A DNA stretch of 64,000 nucleotides. Source: Zelonia costaricensis (Eukaryota; Euglenozoa; Kinetoplastea; Trypanosomatida; Trypanosomatidae). Below the pieces are notes generated by a model that saw nothing but the letters and a program-made list of their open reading frames with translations, was not told where the DNA came from and made no database searches. A program made the position numbers and the translations under genes. Every line of letters starts with the position of its first letter. Position 1 is the first letter of the stretch. Location of the stretch: contig JASAOO010003499.1 of NCBI GenBank assembly GCA_030849075.1, positions 1 through 64,000 on the forward strand, in the 5' to 3' direction. Below are positions 10,796 to 21,181 of the stretch, in pieces.

Positions 10796-11515
10796 TTAGA
10801 GGTTCTTGATCGGCTTCGTTGCGCCCCGATCGCGCTTCTCCCGCTCCGCCCTCACCGCTGCTGCCGCCGGGACGCGCTGCTTGTCTGCGAGGCCGTAGTA
10901 AACCATCTGCGCGAGAATGATGGCATTAAGGGTGGCCGCGACGCCGAACTGAATTAGCATCACCCCCTTGCCCTTCTCCCAGGACACGTTCAACGCCGTC
11001 GTCATCACCCGCGCGACGCCGCCGCCGAACGCCAGGAAGAAGGTGAGAAAGGAGAGCTGGCCGCGGCAGCGGGTGCGGTGGTTGGCGTAGATCTGCGGCA
11101 CACGGCTCGACATGTTCAGGAACACCTGCGCACTCAGCAGAAATTCGTGCATCGTGCGCGGCACCTGCCCGCTCGCGAAGGCGTACAGGGCGAGCAGCTC
11201 CGCCGCCAGCGCGATCGCAGCACCGCGCGTCTTCTTCTGCAGCTTGGCGACGAGCAGGAGCAGCACAATGAGCTGCAGCGTGATGAAGAAGTTCTCGCCG
11301 AAGTCGCGAAACGGGAGTCCCTGCACGATGCCCCAACTGGTCGAGATGACGTAGGAGAAGAGCTCGACAAAGAGGGAGAGCAGCGAGATGCCGTCGGCCT
11401 TCTGGTTCTGCCACACCTTCAAGATCTGCGGCACCTTCAGGATCGATGCCCCCGCCACGACTCCGTAGGAAAGGCAGTTGGAGATGAGGAAGCGCAAGGT
11501 TGACTCGACAGCCAT
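10796..11515 (-). CDS. MPDU1: MPDU1 / PQ-loop repeat protein (dolichol-phosphate-mannose utilisation)
   Basis: A 239-residue membrane protein, close to the length of human MPDU1 (about 247). Two PQ-loop motifs are visible: KVPQILKVWQNQKADGIS (PQ at residues 29-30) and SRVPQIYANHRTRCRGQLS (PQ at 140-141). They sit in a series of about seven hydrophobic segments, and the C-terminal tail is basic. MPDU1 family members act in the ER and are needed for use of mannose- and glucose-phosphate-dolichol in N-glycan and GPI-anchor synthesis; the mechanism is not settled. The pathway matters in trypanosomatids because of their GPI-rich coat. The frame is open 50 codons further upstream, but ATG 11515 lies just inside the acceptor at 11548 and starts the conserved region, so I use it. 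A general PQ-loop transporter is the alternative. Confidence 0.85.
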   Translation of the reverse strand: MAVESTLRFLISNCLSYGVVAGASILKVPQILKVWQNQKADGISLLSLFVELFSYVISTSWGIVQGLPFRDFGENFFITLQLIVLLLLVAKLQKKTRGAAIALAAELLALYAFASGQVPRTMHEFLLSAQVFLNMSSRVPQIYANHRTRCRGQLSFLTFFLAFGGGVARVMTTALNVSWEKGKGVMLIQFGVAATLNAIILAQMVYYGLADKQRVPAAAAVRAEREKRDRGATKPIKNL

Positions 11516-11547
11516 GATGATCGAGAAGGGGGGGGAGGGTGCGGCTG

Positions 11548-11572
11548 CTAAGGGGCGGGGGGAAGGGAGGGT
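11548..11572 (-). promoter_or_regulatory. Candidate spliced-leader acceptor for MPDU1-like gene
   Basis: On the minus strand a C/T tract of about 20 bases ends in TTAG, with a second AG three bases later. It leaves about 32 bases to the ATG at 11515 and excludes the upstream extension of the open frame from the mature mRNA. Confidence 0.55.
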
Positions 11573-11679
11573 GGCCGAGTTCGATCGATTCGGTGAAACT
11601 TGCGACGGTGCAAGGAGAGAAGAAAAGGAAAAAAGTACACGCGTAATCAGGAGGAGCACGAGCACACGGCTGCGCTACG

Positions 11680-11730
11680 ACACACACACACACACACGAA
11701 TACACACACAAAGACACACAAACAGCACAC
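11680..11730. repeat. CA-rich microsatellite
   Basis: Interrupted CA repeats upstream of the MPDU1-like gene. Confidence 0.8.
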
Positions 11731-12929
11731 GCAGAGATGAACGTAGAAGGAGGCACGAAGCGACGGTGGGAGAGGGAGGGAGGAAGGGAAACGCAAAGGC
11801 TCGGACACGTGCACCCGGCAGCCCAGACGGTGGATGCAAGGACAGGCGGGGGGAGCGGGGGGGCGTACAGGGAGAAGTCAGAACAGGCACACTCAACACA
11901 CCAAGAAAAAAAAAGCACGGGAGGGAGGGAGCGGCGAAGGAAACGTGAGCACTCAAGTTGCCGTAACACACACACACACACGCGACGACAAGCAAGCCAA
12001 AGCGCGGTGGGAGGAGCGGAGTGCGCTGGACTGCGGGGGAAAAAAAAAAAGGGGAGAGCGAGGAGACGAGAGAGGGAGGGGATGGGGGTGGGGGATGGGG
12101 TGGGGTGTGAAACGGAACAACTCACACAAGGGAGGCGGAAATCAAAGGCAAGGACGTTGGTGGAGCACAAGCGAAGCCGACAAGTGCTGATGTGCACGCC
12201 TCGCCGCGTTCGCCGTAATCGCGAAGAAGCCGGCGAGATCGAGGAAGCGCGAATGGGGGAGGGGCGCGAGGAGGGAAGGGGGCGAGGCTGGGAGATAAGT
12301 GGGAGGGGGAAGAGTGGCGCGACGTGATGGAGCGCGCACGCGGCGTGAGTGAGGCTCTGAAAGAACGAACGAGAGAGGTGTAAATCGAGGAACGAGAAGG
12401 GAGGGGCAAAGTCAGATGAAAGGAGGGGGACGTTTCGAAGAAACAAAGAAGACTGAGCGTTTTTTGTTTTTTTTTTTGGCGTGGAGTTGGGCAGGAGAGG
12501 ATGGATGTGTTGTGGCAGTGTGTGAGTGTGTGCGAGTGTGTGGTGGAGGTCATCCAGCGGCGCCAAGAGCGAGGGAGTGACAAGTAGAGTGGAGGGAGAG
12601 AGTGGGTGGGGAGAACTGGAGCGTGTGTGCGCAACAGTCACGCTGGACCACACGTTGGTGCCGCCCTCGCCATAGCACGCCGCGTCACCGCGTCGGCGAG
12701 AAAGAGAGTGCGAGGACTGTACCGGCATCACACACCATCAGAGAGTGGACACTGTCTCGTGTGCTACTGTTGTGAATGTTGATGTACTTTTTGAGGGGGA
12801 AGGCAAGGCTGCGCTGCCCTTGTCTGGGAAGTCCGCACCATGGTGGATGAATCGCGAGGTCGCGAAGATACTCGGGCATCGCACGCGGTCCCCCGCACCA
12901 CCACTCCATCACCCTTTTCCCCTCCGCGC

Positions 12930-14249
12930 TCAGTAATCGCCGTGAGACTGCAGCCACTCCATCACCCGCACCGCCTTCTTGGCGCAGTGGAAGAAGGGTG
13001 CGGCGGTAGTGAAGAAGTGCAGGTTCTTGGCCGACGACCCGCTGACCGTGACCGCCTCGTTCACGACGTCGCGCATGACGCTGCCATTGTGCGGGTAGGC
13101 GAAGACGATGCGCAGCAGGTACTCCCGCTGGCCTGCGTACGCGTCCTTGACCATCCTCGACCACCGATGCGACGCCTGCGGCGCCGGGACGCGCATCAGC
13201 AGGGCGGCACGCTGACGGAGGTCGGTGTCGTAGATCGCGTAGTCGGCCTCGTCCGACTGCCGCATCGCAGCCCCCATATCCCGCAGCTTACCAGCGTCAT
13301 AGCTGCCGGTGCTGCTGCTGCTGCTGGTGTTGCCGCTCCCAGCTGTGTCGCCGAGCATCTTGGTGAGCGTCAGCCGCTGCCGCAGCTCGACTGGGTCGTA
13401 CCAGAGGGGATACGCGCGGCGGGTGAGCTGCTCCGACATCGGGTCACCCGCGTCGACGAGTGTGACGTGCGCGCGGAGGTACTCCCACTCGGCGCGGAAG
13501 TTGGACAGCACGTCGCGAGCGAAGTTCGTGCAGCTGCCGCAGTTCGCGGCGCGCCCGCTCATGAGCACCAGCGGCTTGCGGCAGAGCGCCGGCAGCGGGG
13601 CTGCGTCGTCGGTGCCGTCCGTGGGGTCGCTGCGGTAGTGGTGCTTGTCGTGGTGACGCGGGGGGTAGGTCAGTCGTGGGAGCTCCATCGTGGTGGGGCA
13701 GCCGGCATCAAGTAGCATGCGGCGCACCTTCCGCCAGGGAGTCATGAAGGGCTTCAGTCCCGTGTCGTAGTTCAGCTCGGCTAACGTGTGCTGTGCCACC
13801 GAGCCCCACAAATCCCGCCCTGGCGCTGCCGTTTTTGGCTGCTCCAGCGCAGCGTCGTCGTCGTCTTGGGGCGGGTCATCATCGTCGTCGCCCTCGTGGC
13901 CGCCGCCTCGGGGGTCCGCCGCGGCGGGTCGGGCGTGGGCGAAGCGGACCAGCTGTGGAAAAGCGGAGCGGCGCGCAGCACTCGAAACTCGGCACCCCTC
14001 GCCGAGACCGTGTTCCTGGAGAAGAGCCCCGCCACCGGTGCGCACGTCACACCGCAGCCACGAGGTCCCATCGAGTGCCGTGATGGTGAGGAGAAGCGCG
14101 AGGAGCAGTGCCCTCGCGATGGAGCGCCGCGGATACGCTGGCGAAGCTCTCCCAGTGGGGGAGCCGATAGGTGATGTGCAGGTACCGGGTAACGGTGCCG
14201 CAGCAGCCGACGCGGACGTCCACCGCACGACCGCCTCCCCGTGGGCCAT
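12930..14249 (-). CDS. Membrane-anchored protein with thioredoxin-like CGSC motif, unknown function (439 aa)
   Basis: I do not recognise a named family. From ATG 14249 the protein has a Ser/Pro/Thr-rich N-terminus, one hydrophobic segment (RSIARALLLALLLTITALDG, about residues 42-61) that could be a signal anchor or uncleaved signal, then a very acidic Asp-rich linker (about 120-132). A globular part follows. There, KPLVLMSG is a strand-like segment, followed by AANCGSCTNFARDVL (CGSC at about 237-240), a helix and VTLVDAGDP. This strand / CxxC / helix / strand order is that of a thioredoxin fold, suggesting a disulfide-active protein in the secretory system or mitochondrial membrane. That role is inference. 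The C-terminus (KKAVRVMEWLQSHGDY) is hydrophilic. The frame is open 106 codons further upstream, but that part is low complexity and is left out. Confidence 0.75.
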   Translation of the reverse strand: MAHGEAVVRWTSASAAAAPLPGTCTSPIGSPTGRASPAYPRRSIARALLLALLLTITALDGTSWLRCDVRTGGGALLQEHGLGEGCRVSSAARRSAFPQLVRFAHARPAAADPRGGGHEGDDDDDPPQDDDDAALEQPKTAAPGRDLWGSVAQHTLAELNYDTGLKPFMTPWRKVRRMLLDAGCPTTMELPRLTYPPRHHDKHHYRSDPTDGTDDAAPLPALCRKPLVLMSGRAANCGSCTNFARDVLSNFRAEWEYLRAHVTLVDAGDPMSEQLTRRAYPLWYDPVELRQRLTLTKMLGDTAGSGNTSSSSSTGSYDAGKLRDMGAAMRQSDEADYAIYDTDLRQRAALLMRVPAPQASHRWSRMVKDAYAGQREYLLRIVFAYPHNGSVMRDVVNEAVTVSGSSAKNLHFFTTAAPFFHCAKKAVRVMEWLQSHGDY

Positions 14250-14518
14250 CACGGTGTACGCTGACGCGTGCTCGCGAGAGCGATGTGTGGGGGGGGGGGG
14301 GGACGAGCGGGAGAGGGATATAATAGAAAGGGCAAAGCAGAGCGATGACGATGGGAGAAGAAGGCAGCGGGCGTATGAAGGATGCTCAACCTCGACGGGG
14401 CGACGAGGGAGGGAAGGGAGGGGGAGGAGGGGGGGTGAGGTTGAGGTGTTGTAGTGGGCGATGTGACGAGTTTTTTTTTGTGTGTCCGTCACGTGTGCGC
14501 TCGTGTCGCGCGCGTTGG

Positions 14519-14537
14519 CAGCCAGCCAGCCAGCCAG
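14519..14537. repeat. (CAGC)n tetranucleotide tract
   Basis: Four to five tandem CAGC units in the region upstream of the CGSC protein gene. Confidence 0.75.
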
Positions 14538-16111
14538 TGCCACGAATGTCCCTGCCAGCTCCGGCACGGGAGGAGAGAGAGCGAGCGCGGAAGAGAAAGC
14601 GGGGTGTGCGCGGCAGCGGAGAAGGGGAGGGGAGGGGAGCGGGAGACGAGTTGCACTTTGAGCAGCTTCAGCATGTATTAAACGCTGCGCACCTCGAGTA
14701 AGACAGCCGCACAGACGTCAGCGCAGACTTGAAGCACGAGCTACACCGCCGTAGCGCTGGACCGCCCGCGGGTGGCAACGAGGCGCTGCGAAGGCGCACC
14801 GTGCTCCAAAGGGCACGCAGGGGGCCGCGGCTGCAACCCCGCCCACCCACCCCTCCTCCCTTCGCATCGACGCGCCAGCTCCCCCGTGAGCGGACGCATC
14901 CGCCTCCCTCCTCCTCCTGTAACGACTCCGGCGCTTCGCCGAACCCGTCACTGCCATCATCACGATAAAAGCACACCTCCCACACACACACACACAAACA
15001 CAGCAGCTCCGCGTGCTGGTCGACTGCCGCACACGTGTCCGTGTTCTTTTTGTTTCTCTTTCTTCATTAGAAGTGCAGCACGCTTACTTGCTAGGAATTG
15101 GTGATGCGAAGGGGGCGGGGGGAGGAGGGGGCACAGAGGCCAGGAGAGCGAGGTGGTGTGGCACACTGTGTGAAGAGCGAGGGGAGGAGAGGACGGCGCA
15201 TCGCCAGCATCGATGCGTTCCACATGTCTTGGGCGCGCCAGCCCGCACGCATACACACGCACACGCACATGCACACTCACAGGCAGAGGGCAAGCTTTGT
15301 ACTCAGGCCTTGCAGGCGAACCAGAAGCAAGAGAGAGAGGGGAGAGAAGAAGAGCGGAGGGAGGGGGGGCAGGTGGCTAGGGGAGAAAAGCGCCACGCCA
15401 CCTTTGCTCATGTACCCTCGCACTCAAGCACCGCGACACACACACACACACACCAACGCACACACAGACATCAGCGACACCCACGGCGGTCTGCCACAGA
15501 ACGGAAGTGAGAACGCACAAGTAGAGGGAGCATTCAAACGCCGTTGCCAATACGCAACAGAGAAGAACGAAGGTTCACACGTATGCGCACACGCAGGCGC
15601 ACACGGCTCAGCACCACGAGTCGACGCAGTTACACCAAAAAAAAAAAAGAGGACAGAAACTCCGAGGTCACACAGAACGAGAGTTGAGGAGCACTGCACA
15701 CACACACACAATCACACACAATGACGCGGTTACCAAGGTGGGGAGCGGACGCGCACCGTACAGACATGGAAGAAGGGAAAAAGAGGTCAACGCCGCCAGC
15801 GTACACGCTGGATCGGCCAACGCGTGCGCGCCGCGCCCCTTCTTTGCCACCAGAAACCGAAAAATGGGGGAAGACCGTAGCGGGTGCAACACAAAGGCAC
15901 GCAACGGAGAAGAAGACAAACACAAAACACACAAACGCAAACACGCCTCGAGAGGCAAAAACAAAAAGCGAACACACGACGGAAGCGCCAGCGACGGAGC
16001 AGGAGAAGGCGTGGTCACGGCACCACCACCACCTAGACAATCATGACGACACCCTGACAGAGGGGAAAGGAGGAGGAGGGTCTCACGCAACGAGGGTGGA
16101 GAAGAGGGGAG

Positions 16112-16139
16112 CACACGCACACACACACACACACACACA
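16112..16139. repeat. (CA)n microsatellite
   Basis: Uninterrupted CA tract of about 28 bases in the kinase / CGSC-protein gap. Confidence 0.9.
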
Positions 16140-17118
16140 AACATACGACGGGAAACAATCGACACGAAAACGAAAAAAAAAGAGGGTGGAGAAGCACTCT
16201 GCACAAAAACTGAAGAAGCAAAAGAGAAACAGCGCCGACAATGGAGCAATACAAGCGGAAAGAGAGAGGGAACGGGTGAGGGGGTGGGAGGGAGCGGCTG
16301 GCGTGGCATGATGGGGCTATCAGGCGGCGACGGCGGATGGGTGATCCGCGAGGCACGCGTATACGGAAGTGGTGGCGAAGGGAAATGCTACACGGACACA
16401 CGCCTACACATAGAGAAAGACTGAAAGCAAAAAAAAAAGGGAGCGGGCAGGACGCGGCAACGAGGTGGGACGGGGAAAGGGGGGAGGGGGGCTGAAGCTG
16501 GCGAGGCCGAAGGGGAGAAGTCTGGAGAGGGAGAGAAGGAGGCAAGTAAGCGAGTCACACAGAGCACACGCGCGATATAGAGTGGCGCGTGCGGAGGATA
16601 CCGAAGAATTCAGAAAGGGAAAGGAAAGCGCAAGAACGGATGCGTGGCGGTTGGGTGAGGGGGAGGGGAAGAGGTCAACCATGTGGCGGCGTTGTCAGTG
16701 CGGCACATGCAGCTGCGCGGCTATGAGCACACAGCAGAATAAAGAGAAACAAAGAGAATCAGCACTGGAGCCCTTCTTGCCCCTCATCGTCTTACCTCAT
16801 GTGTTGAGACCACGAAGAAGCGACAGACAGCGGCAGAGAGGGAGAGACCAAGGGAGGCCGCGTCACCGCGGTGAAGGCGGCAACAAGGCTCTTGTCCGCT
16901 TGAACACAACATGCCTCCCCCCCCTTGTCCCCTCTTTGCCCTATTTACGCCGCTGATCAGTTGCGATCCGCGCTCCATCGCGGCCCTCGCTCCCCCCGTC
17001 TCATGTCGCGCGCCATTCCGACTTACCCCTACGCCCTGCCCGCATCTACAAACTAAAAGACAAAAGGGGGGAGCTTCCGCTTGCCTGACCGCTCACGTTT
17101 CTCTTCTCCATCTATTTT

Positions 17119-17160
17119 ATGTGTGTTTGTGTGTGTGTGTGTGTGTTTGTGTGTGTGTCT
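17119..17160. repeat. (GT)n microsatellite adjoining kinase stop codon
   Basis: GT repeats with two TTTGT interruptions, ending six bases from the stop codon of the DYRK-like kinase. In the leftward mRNA it is a (CA)n element at the start of the 3' UTR. Most tracts in this half have the opposite orientation (UG in the mRNA). Confidence 0.85.
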
Positions 17161-17166
17161 GCTTGT

Positions 17167-20100
17167 TCAAACGAGCACGTCCTTGATGAAGGGGTGGTCG
17201 AGCAGCTGCTCGCTGGTTGGGCGCTGCTTGTGGTCCAGCGTCAGACACGCCTCCACGAACGAGATGAACTCTTCATCCACCATGTTCGCCGCCGCCAGCT
17301 TCTCCCGCAGCACGCTGTACGGCGCCGTCGACACCCGCGGTGGCGGCAGCGACGTGGCGGCCGCGCGCGACTTGCGCGACGACACGCACGTGTGCGGCGC
17401 CATCGTGGGCACGGGCGTGTACAGGCAGTACGGCTCCTCCCCATTGTCGCCGTCGCCGCCCCGGTCGCCCCGGTCGCGCGGCTGCGGCGGCCCGTCCGTG
17501 CCACCCGTCCCGCCGTACTCGTAGATGCAGCCGAACTTGTTGATGAAGTCGCTCGTGTGGCGGCCCTCCCAGAGCATGCGGCGCGGGAAGGGGGTGCCGC
17601 AGACGTACACGATGCGCGCCAGCATCTCCGGCACGGTGTCGGAGGTGAAGAGAACATCGCCCGTCACCATCTCCACCAAGATCGCGCCCAGCGACCAGAT
17701 GTCGATGCGGCCGTCGTAGTCGCAGCCGAGCACCACCTCCGGCGCACGGTAGCTGCGACTCTGGATGTACGAGCTCAGGTGGTCGCTGAGGAAGCAGCTG
17801 CTGCCGAAGTCGATCACCTTCACGATGCAGCGGCTGTACGAGACGAACATGATGTTCTCCGGCTTCAGGTCGGTGTGAATGAGGTTCAGCGAGTGCACGT
17901 ACGTGAGGGCCTCGACGATCTGCCGTGTCAGCCTGCGCAGGCGAGGGACGGTAAAATAAAACTCCTCCTCCTCCTCGCGGTTGTACTTGCCGTAGTCGTA
18001 CAGGGTGTCGCGCAACAGCTCCGTCACGAGCATGACGTGCTCCTTGTAGTAGAACGCGTCGATGAGCCGGATGATGTGGGCCTCGTCGGGGTCCTTCTGG
18101 CGGTTCAGCAGGGTCAGCAGTCGAATCTCGTCAAGGGCCTGGTCGAAGAAGTCCTTCGTGTTGTTGATGATCTTGAGGCAGACCTGGCCGTAGCCGAGCA
18201 ACTTGCGCTTCCGCCTCTGCTTCGACTTGCCGCTACCACGAGCAGCAGCATCAGCAGCAGACTCGCCGCCCTTCCACGCCGACGAGCCGGACGACGTCGG
18301 GTGCCCGTTGTACCCCGCGCTGGCCGCGCCGCTGCCCTCCTCGCCGCTGCCGCTGCCCCCAGCGCTGCGCCGCCGCGCCGGTGATGCCTCGGCGCTGCTG
18401 TCGCTTCCGTGTTGGTGCTCATCGCCGTCGTCGTCCTCGTCATTGTCATCGTCTTCGTCGTCGTGCCCCGCGGCGGTGGCCTCCGACGTGGCGTTGCCGT
18501 CCTCGTCCTCGTAGATCGGTTCGTGCAAGTCGTAGCAGCGGACGGCGCGGCTGAAGGTCGCCTTGCCGAGCATCTGGATGATCTCGTACCGCCCGGCAAT
18601 CACCGTGCCGGCGACGATCGGGAAGTTCTTCTCCTCCTCGAAGCCCGTCTTGAAGGGGTCCATGATGACACGCAGGTTGAAGGTACCCATCGTCGCCGGG
18701 GCACGCTTCTCGCGCACGAGCTGTCGGAAGAGCCGGCGCCGCCCCTCGCGAGCCTTGACAGCGTCGAAGCGGACCTCGCGCTCCACCTCGACGACGAACT
18801 CGTACGGTGACGTGGGTTGGAAGGTCGACGTGTCGGTCTGCGCCGTCGCCGCATCGATCTCGTCGTAGGCACCGGCGTCGAAGCCCCGCCGCGTGACGAG
18901 GGCCGGTCCTGCGGCGTTGGAGCTGAGGTGCTCGCCACTGTGAATGCACGCGTCGAACTGGCGCTGCAGTAGCCGCGCTTGCTGCTCCGTCACACCACCA
19001 CCGTAGGGGAAGGACGGGACGCGGTACACCTTCAGCGACGAGGAGGAGGACTGCGCGGCGGCGCGGGCAGTCTTGTTGCGCGTCTGCACCGAGGCCAACA
19101 CCTCCTCATCGTCGTCATCGCCGTCGACGTCGGCGTCAGAGTCCGCATTTTGGTCGGGTGAGCCGCCGCTACTGCTGCCACTGTGGTCACCGGCGATGCG
19201 CCGAGTGAGGCCCTCCGGCTTCCACGTGGAGGCCACCACCTCGCGGTAGGCCGTGCGGTTGACGGGCTTGAAGAGCACCTGCGTCTTGACGCCGTCGTAC
19301 GAGGTGCCGTCGTCGTCGTCCGGCTCGTCCTCCATGTCGTCCTCGTCGGCCGCGAGCGTCACCGGCGGGGCGTTGCGGGCGCGGGCCACAGGGGCGGTGG
19401 ACTGCAGACGTGCGGCGAGACGGCCCCCCGCCCCCGCCGCCTCCGCCACATCGTCTTCGTCATCGCCGTCGTTCGCGTCGTCGCCGTCGTCCGCGGCGTG
19501 GGCACGGGGGGCGGCGGGCTGGGAGGCGGCCGCTGCGGCCCGCGCTGCCGCACCAGCGAGCGTCTTGCCGTCGTCCTTCCCGGAGATGCGGCGCGCTGCC
19601 AGGCCGCTTGAGGCGGAGGGCTGTGCGAGCTTCGCAGAGCCGGCAGCGCTGCCAGCCGACAATGCGGCCGGGATGTCGGTGAGCTGCTCTATGAGGTCGG
19701 TGCCAGCCATGGGGTCGGCGTGCTTGCTTGCCAAGGACGGGCGTCCCGACGTGGCTCCGGCGGTGATGGCGGACGCCGCGTTGGCGTTGCCGGCATCGCG
19801 CGCCTGGCTGGACGGGTTGAGACTGTTCATGTTCGTGCCGTTGCCCTCGTCGCCGTGCACGCGGGTCTCTATCGCGTGCATGAGGGCCTCGTACGAGTTG
19901 CGCTGCTCCAGCGAGCTCGTCCGGCGCCGCGCGGCGTTGGTGGCCTCGAGCATCGACTTGGCCAGCGCCTTGAGCTCTTCAATCACGGACTCCGTCGTCG
20001 ATGCGGCGGCCGAGCCGCCTGCGGAAGGCGCAGCACCAGAGGAAGCACCGGCAGCGGCGGACGCGTTGGTGGCAGCGAGAGAGCCGCTCCCGTTCGCCGC

Positions 20101-20245
20101 CCGGGCGGCGTCGCCGTTCAGGACGTCGTGCGGGTACGCGGCAGAGAAGGCGGACCCGTTCTGCCCCGCTGTCGTGAAGGGCGTCGCCACCGCGCTGGAG
20201 GTGCTCGACACACCCGTCATCGTCGCTGGCAGTCCCGCCGCTGTC

Positions 20246-20276
<31 letters not shown>

Positions 20277-20400
20277 CTAACGAAGACGACGACACCGGTC
20301 CCGCCGTGCGGGCTGAGCGGCGTGCGGCGCCGAAGTTGTTGCCGCTGCTTCCCAGCCCCGCTCCCGGCGCGGACGCTGTGGCGGTTTGATGCGCACTCAT
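17167..20400 (-). CDS. DYRK: Atypical DYRK-family protein kinase (1077 aa)
   Basis: CMGC serine/threonine kinase of the DYRK type. About 600 N-terminal residues are low complexity (poly-Ala, Ser, Asp). The catalytic domain fills about 600-1077: RYEIIQMLGKATFSRAVRC (glycine-loop region, about 605-620), an acidic Ser/Gly insertion of roughly 110 residues, VCLKII with the catalytic Lys (about 743), HTDLKPEN (about 845), DFGSS (about 864) and YIQSRSYRAPEVVLG (about 880-894). Regular DYRKs have HCDLKPEN and a YxY activation motif; here the positions are HTD and SxY, keeping the second Tyr. The glycine loop lacks its usual second and third glycines. A Gly/Asp-rich insert also lies near the C-terminus. 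Known family context: atypical trypanosomatid DYRKs act in stationary-phase and transmission-form development. Orthology is likely but inferred. The first ATG (20400) follows a predicted acceptor at 20405. Confidence 0.92.
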
Positions 20401-20404
20401 GTCC

Positions 20405-20480
20405 CTGTGGCGAGGCGCACACGGGTCGAGCAACAGAGAGAGAGATGGAGAGAGAAGGAGAAGGTGGGGAGGGGGGGGCG
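20405..20480 (-). promoter_or_regulatory. Candidate spliced-leader acceptor for the DYRK-like kinase
   Basis: On the minus strand a long C/T tract (complement of 20434-20480) is followed, with no intervening AG, by CACAG at 20409-20405. Splicing here would leave only four bases before the ATG at 20400 and would remove the upstream in-frame TTG. Confidence 0.5.
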
Positions 20481-21134
20481 AGCGGTGAGGGTCTTGGACT
20501 GGTGCAAGCGAGTGTTGCGGCTATTGTGTATTCTTCCTTTTGGTGCGTGTGTGTGTGTGTGTATGTGGAGGGTCAAGCAGAAAATGTCGCCTTGTGAAGA
20601 GCCAGGTGTACTCGCCGGCTCTCTGCGTGCGTGCGTGGGGAGGGGGAGGGGGTGAGGAAGAAAGGGGGGGTGGGGGTGAGACTCCGTCCAACCACCGCGC
20701 AGAAGCGTCACGAAGAAGAAGGTGCGACAGCAGGGATCGGTGCTGCGGAGGCAAGAGAGAGAAGCGAGGCTTAGAGCGGGGGGAAGGAGACGAGATGTAC
20801 ACGATGCACTCAGTCGCCGCGCGTCGAGGTGCTTGGAGGAAGGTGAATGGTCTGATGTGGGAGAGAGGGAGGGGGGGCAAGTAAAGATGAGAAAAAAAAA
20901 AGGAAAACAGAAGCGGGGAGACGAGTAGACGCAGGGGCAGCGACGCTGTTGACGGCGGTGCGGGGGGAGGGAGGAGGAGAAGAGAGAGAATGAGGGCGGG
21001 TTTGCGTTGTCTGCGAGACAAGCGAAGGTGGAAGAGGCGGGTGTGGCAGTGCGTGGTGGCAGCGCAGGAACGTGAAACCGCCGCCGGAGGAGGAGGAAGA
21101 GTCTCTAATAAAATGGAAGAGAGGGGAGCGAAGA

Positions 21135-21181
21135 ACACACACACACACACACACACGCAAACACACACAGACACACGCAGA
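21135..21181. repeat. (CA)n microsatellite
   Basis: CA tract with GCAAA and GA interruptions in the dynein / kinase gap. Confidence 0.85.

Larger units (their letters stand above)
11516..12929. other. Intergenic region (no gene seen)
   Basis: About 1.4 kb between the CGSC protein and the MPDU1-like gene. It is purine-rich on the plus strand, with a CA tract at 11680-11730 and a shorter one near 11967-11982. Overlapping minus-strand open frames are Pro/Ser/Leu low complexity. Confidence 0.65.
14250..17166. other. Intergenic region (no gene seen)
   Basis: About 2.9 kb between the DYRK-like kinase and the CGSC protein. It holds a long G-run at about 14288-14301, a CAGC tetranucleotide tract (14519-14537), CA tracts at 15436-15470, 15693-15720 and 16112-16139, an A-run near 15638-15649 and a GT tract at 17119-17160 next to the kinase stop codon. 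Minus-strand open frames here encode only Pro/Ser/Cys/Val low complexity. Confidence 0.65.

Noticed and set aside
10926..12731. Minus-strand open frame of 601 codons overlapping the MPDU1-like gene
   Set aside because: The 3' half is the MPDU1-like gene in another phase, and the 5' half is low complexity.
17119..18384. Plus-strand open frame of 421 codons opposite the DYRK kinase
   Set aside because: It is a shadow of the kinase domain coding strand, begins in the GT microsatellite and has no recognisable motif.
20401..20433. Eleven-codon upstream extension of the DYRK-like gene
   Set aside because: It would start at TTG and lies upstream of the predicted splice acceptor at 20405; the first ATG is at 20400.
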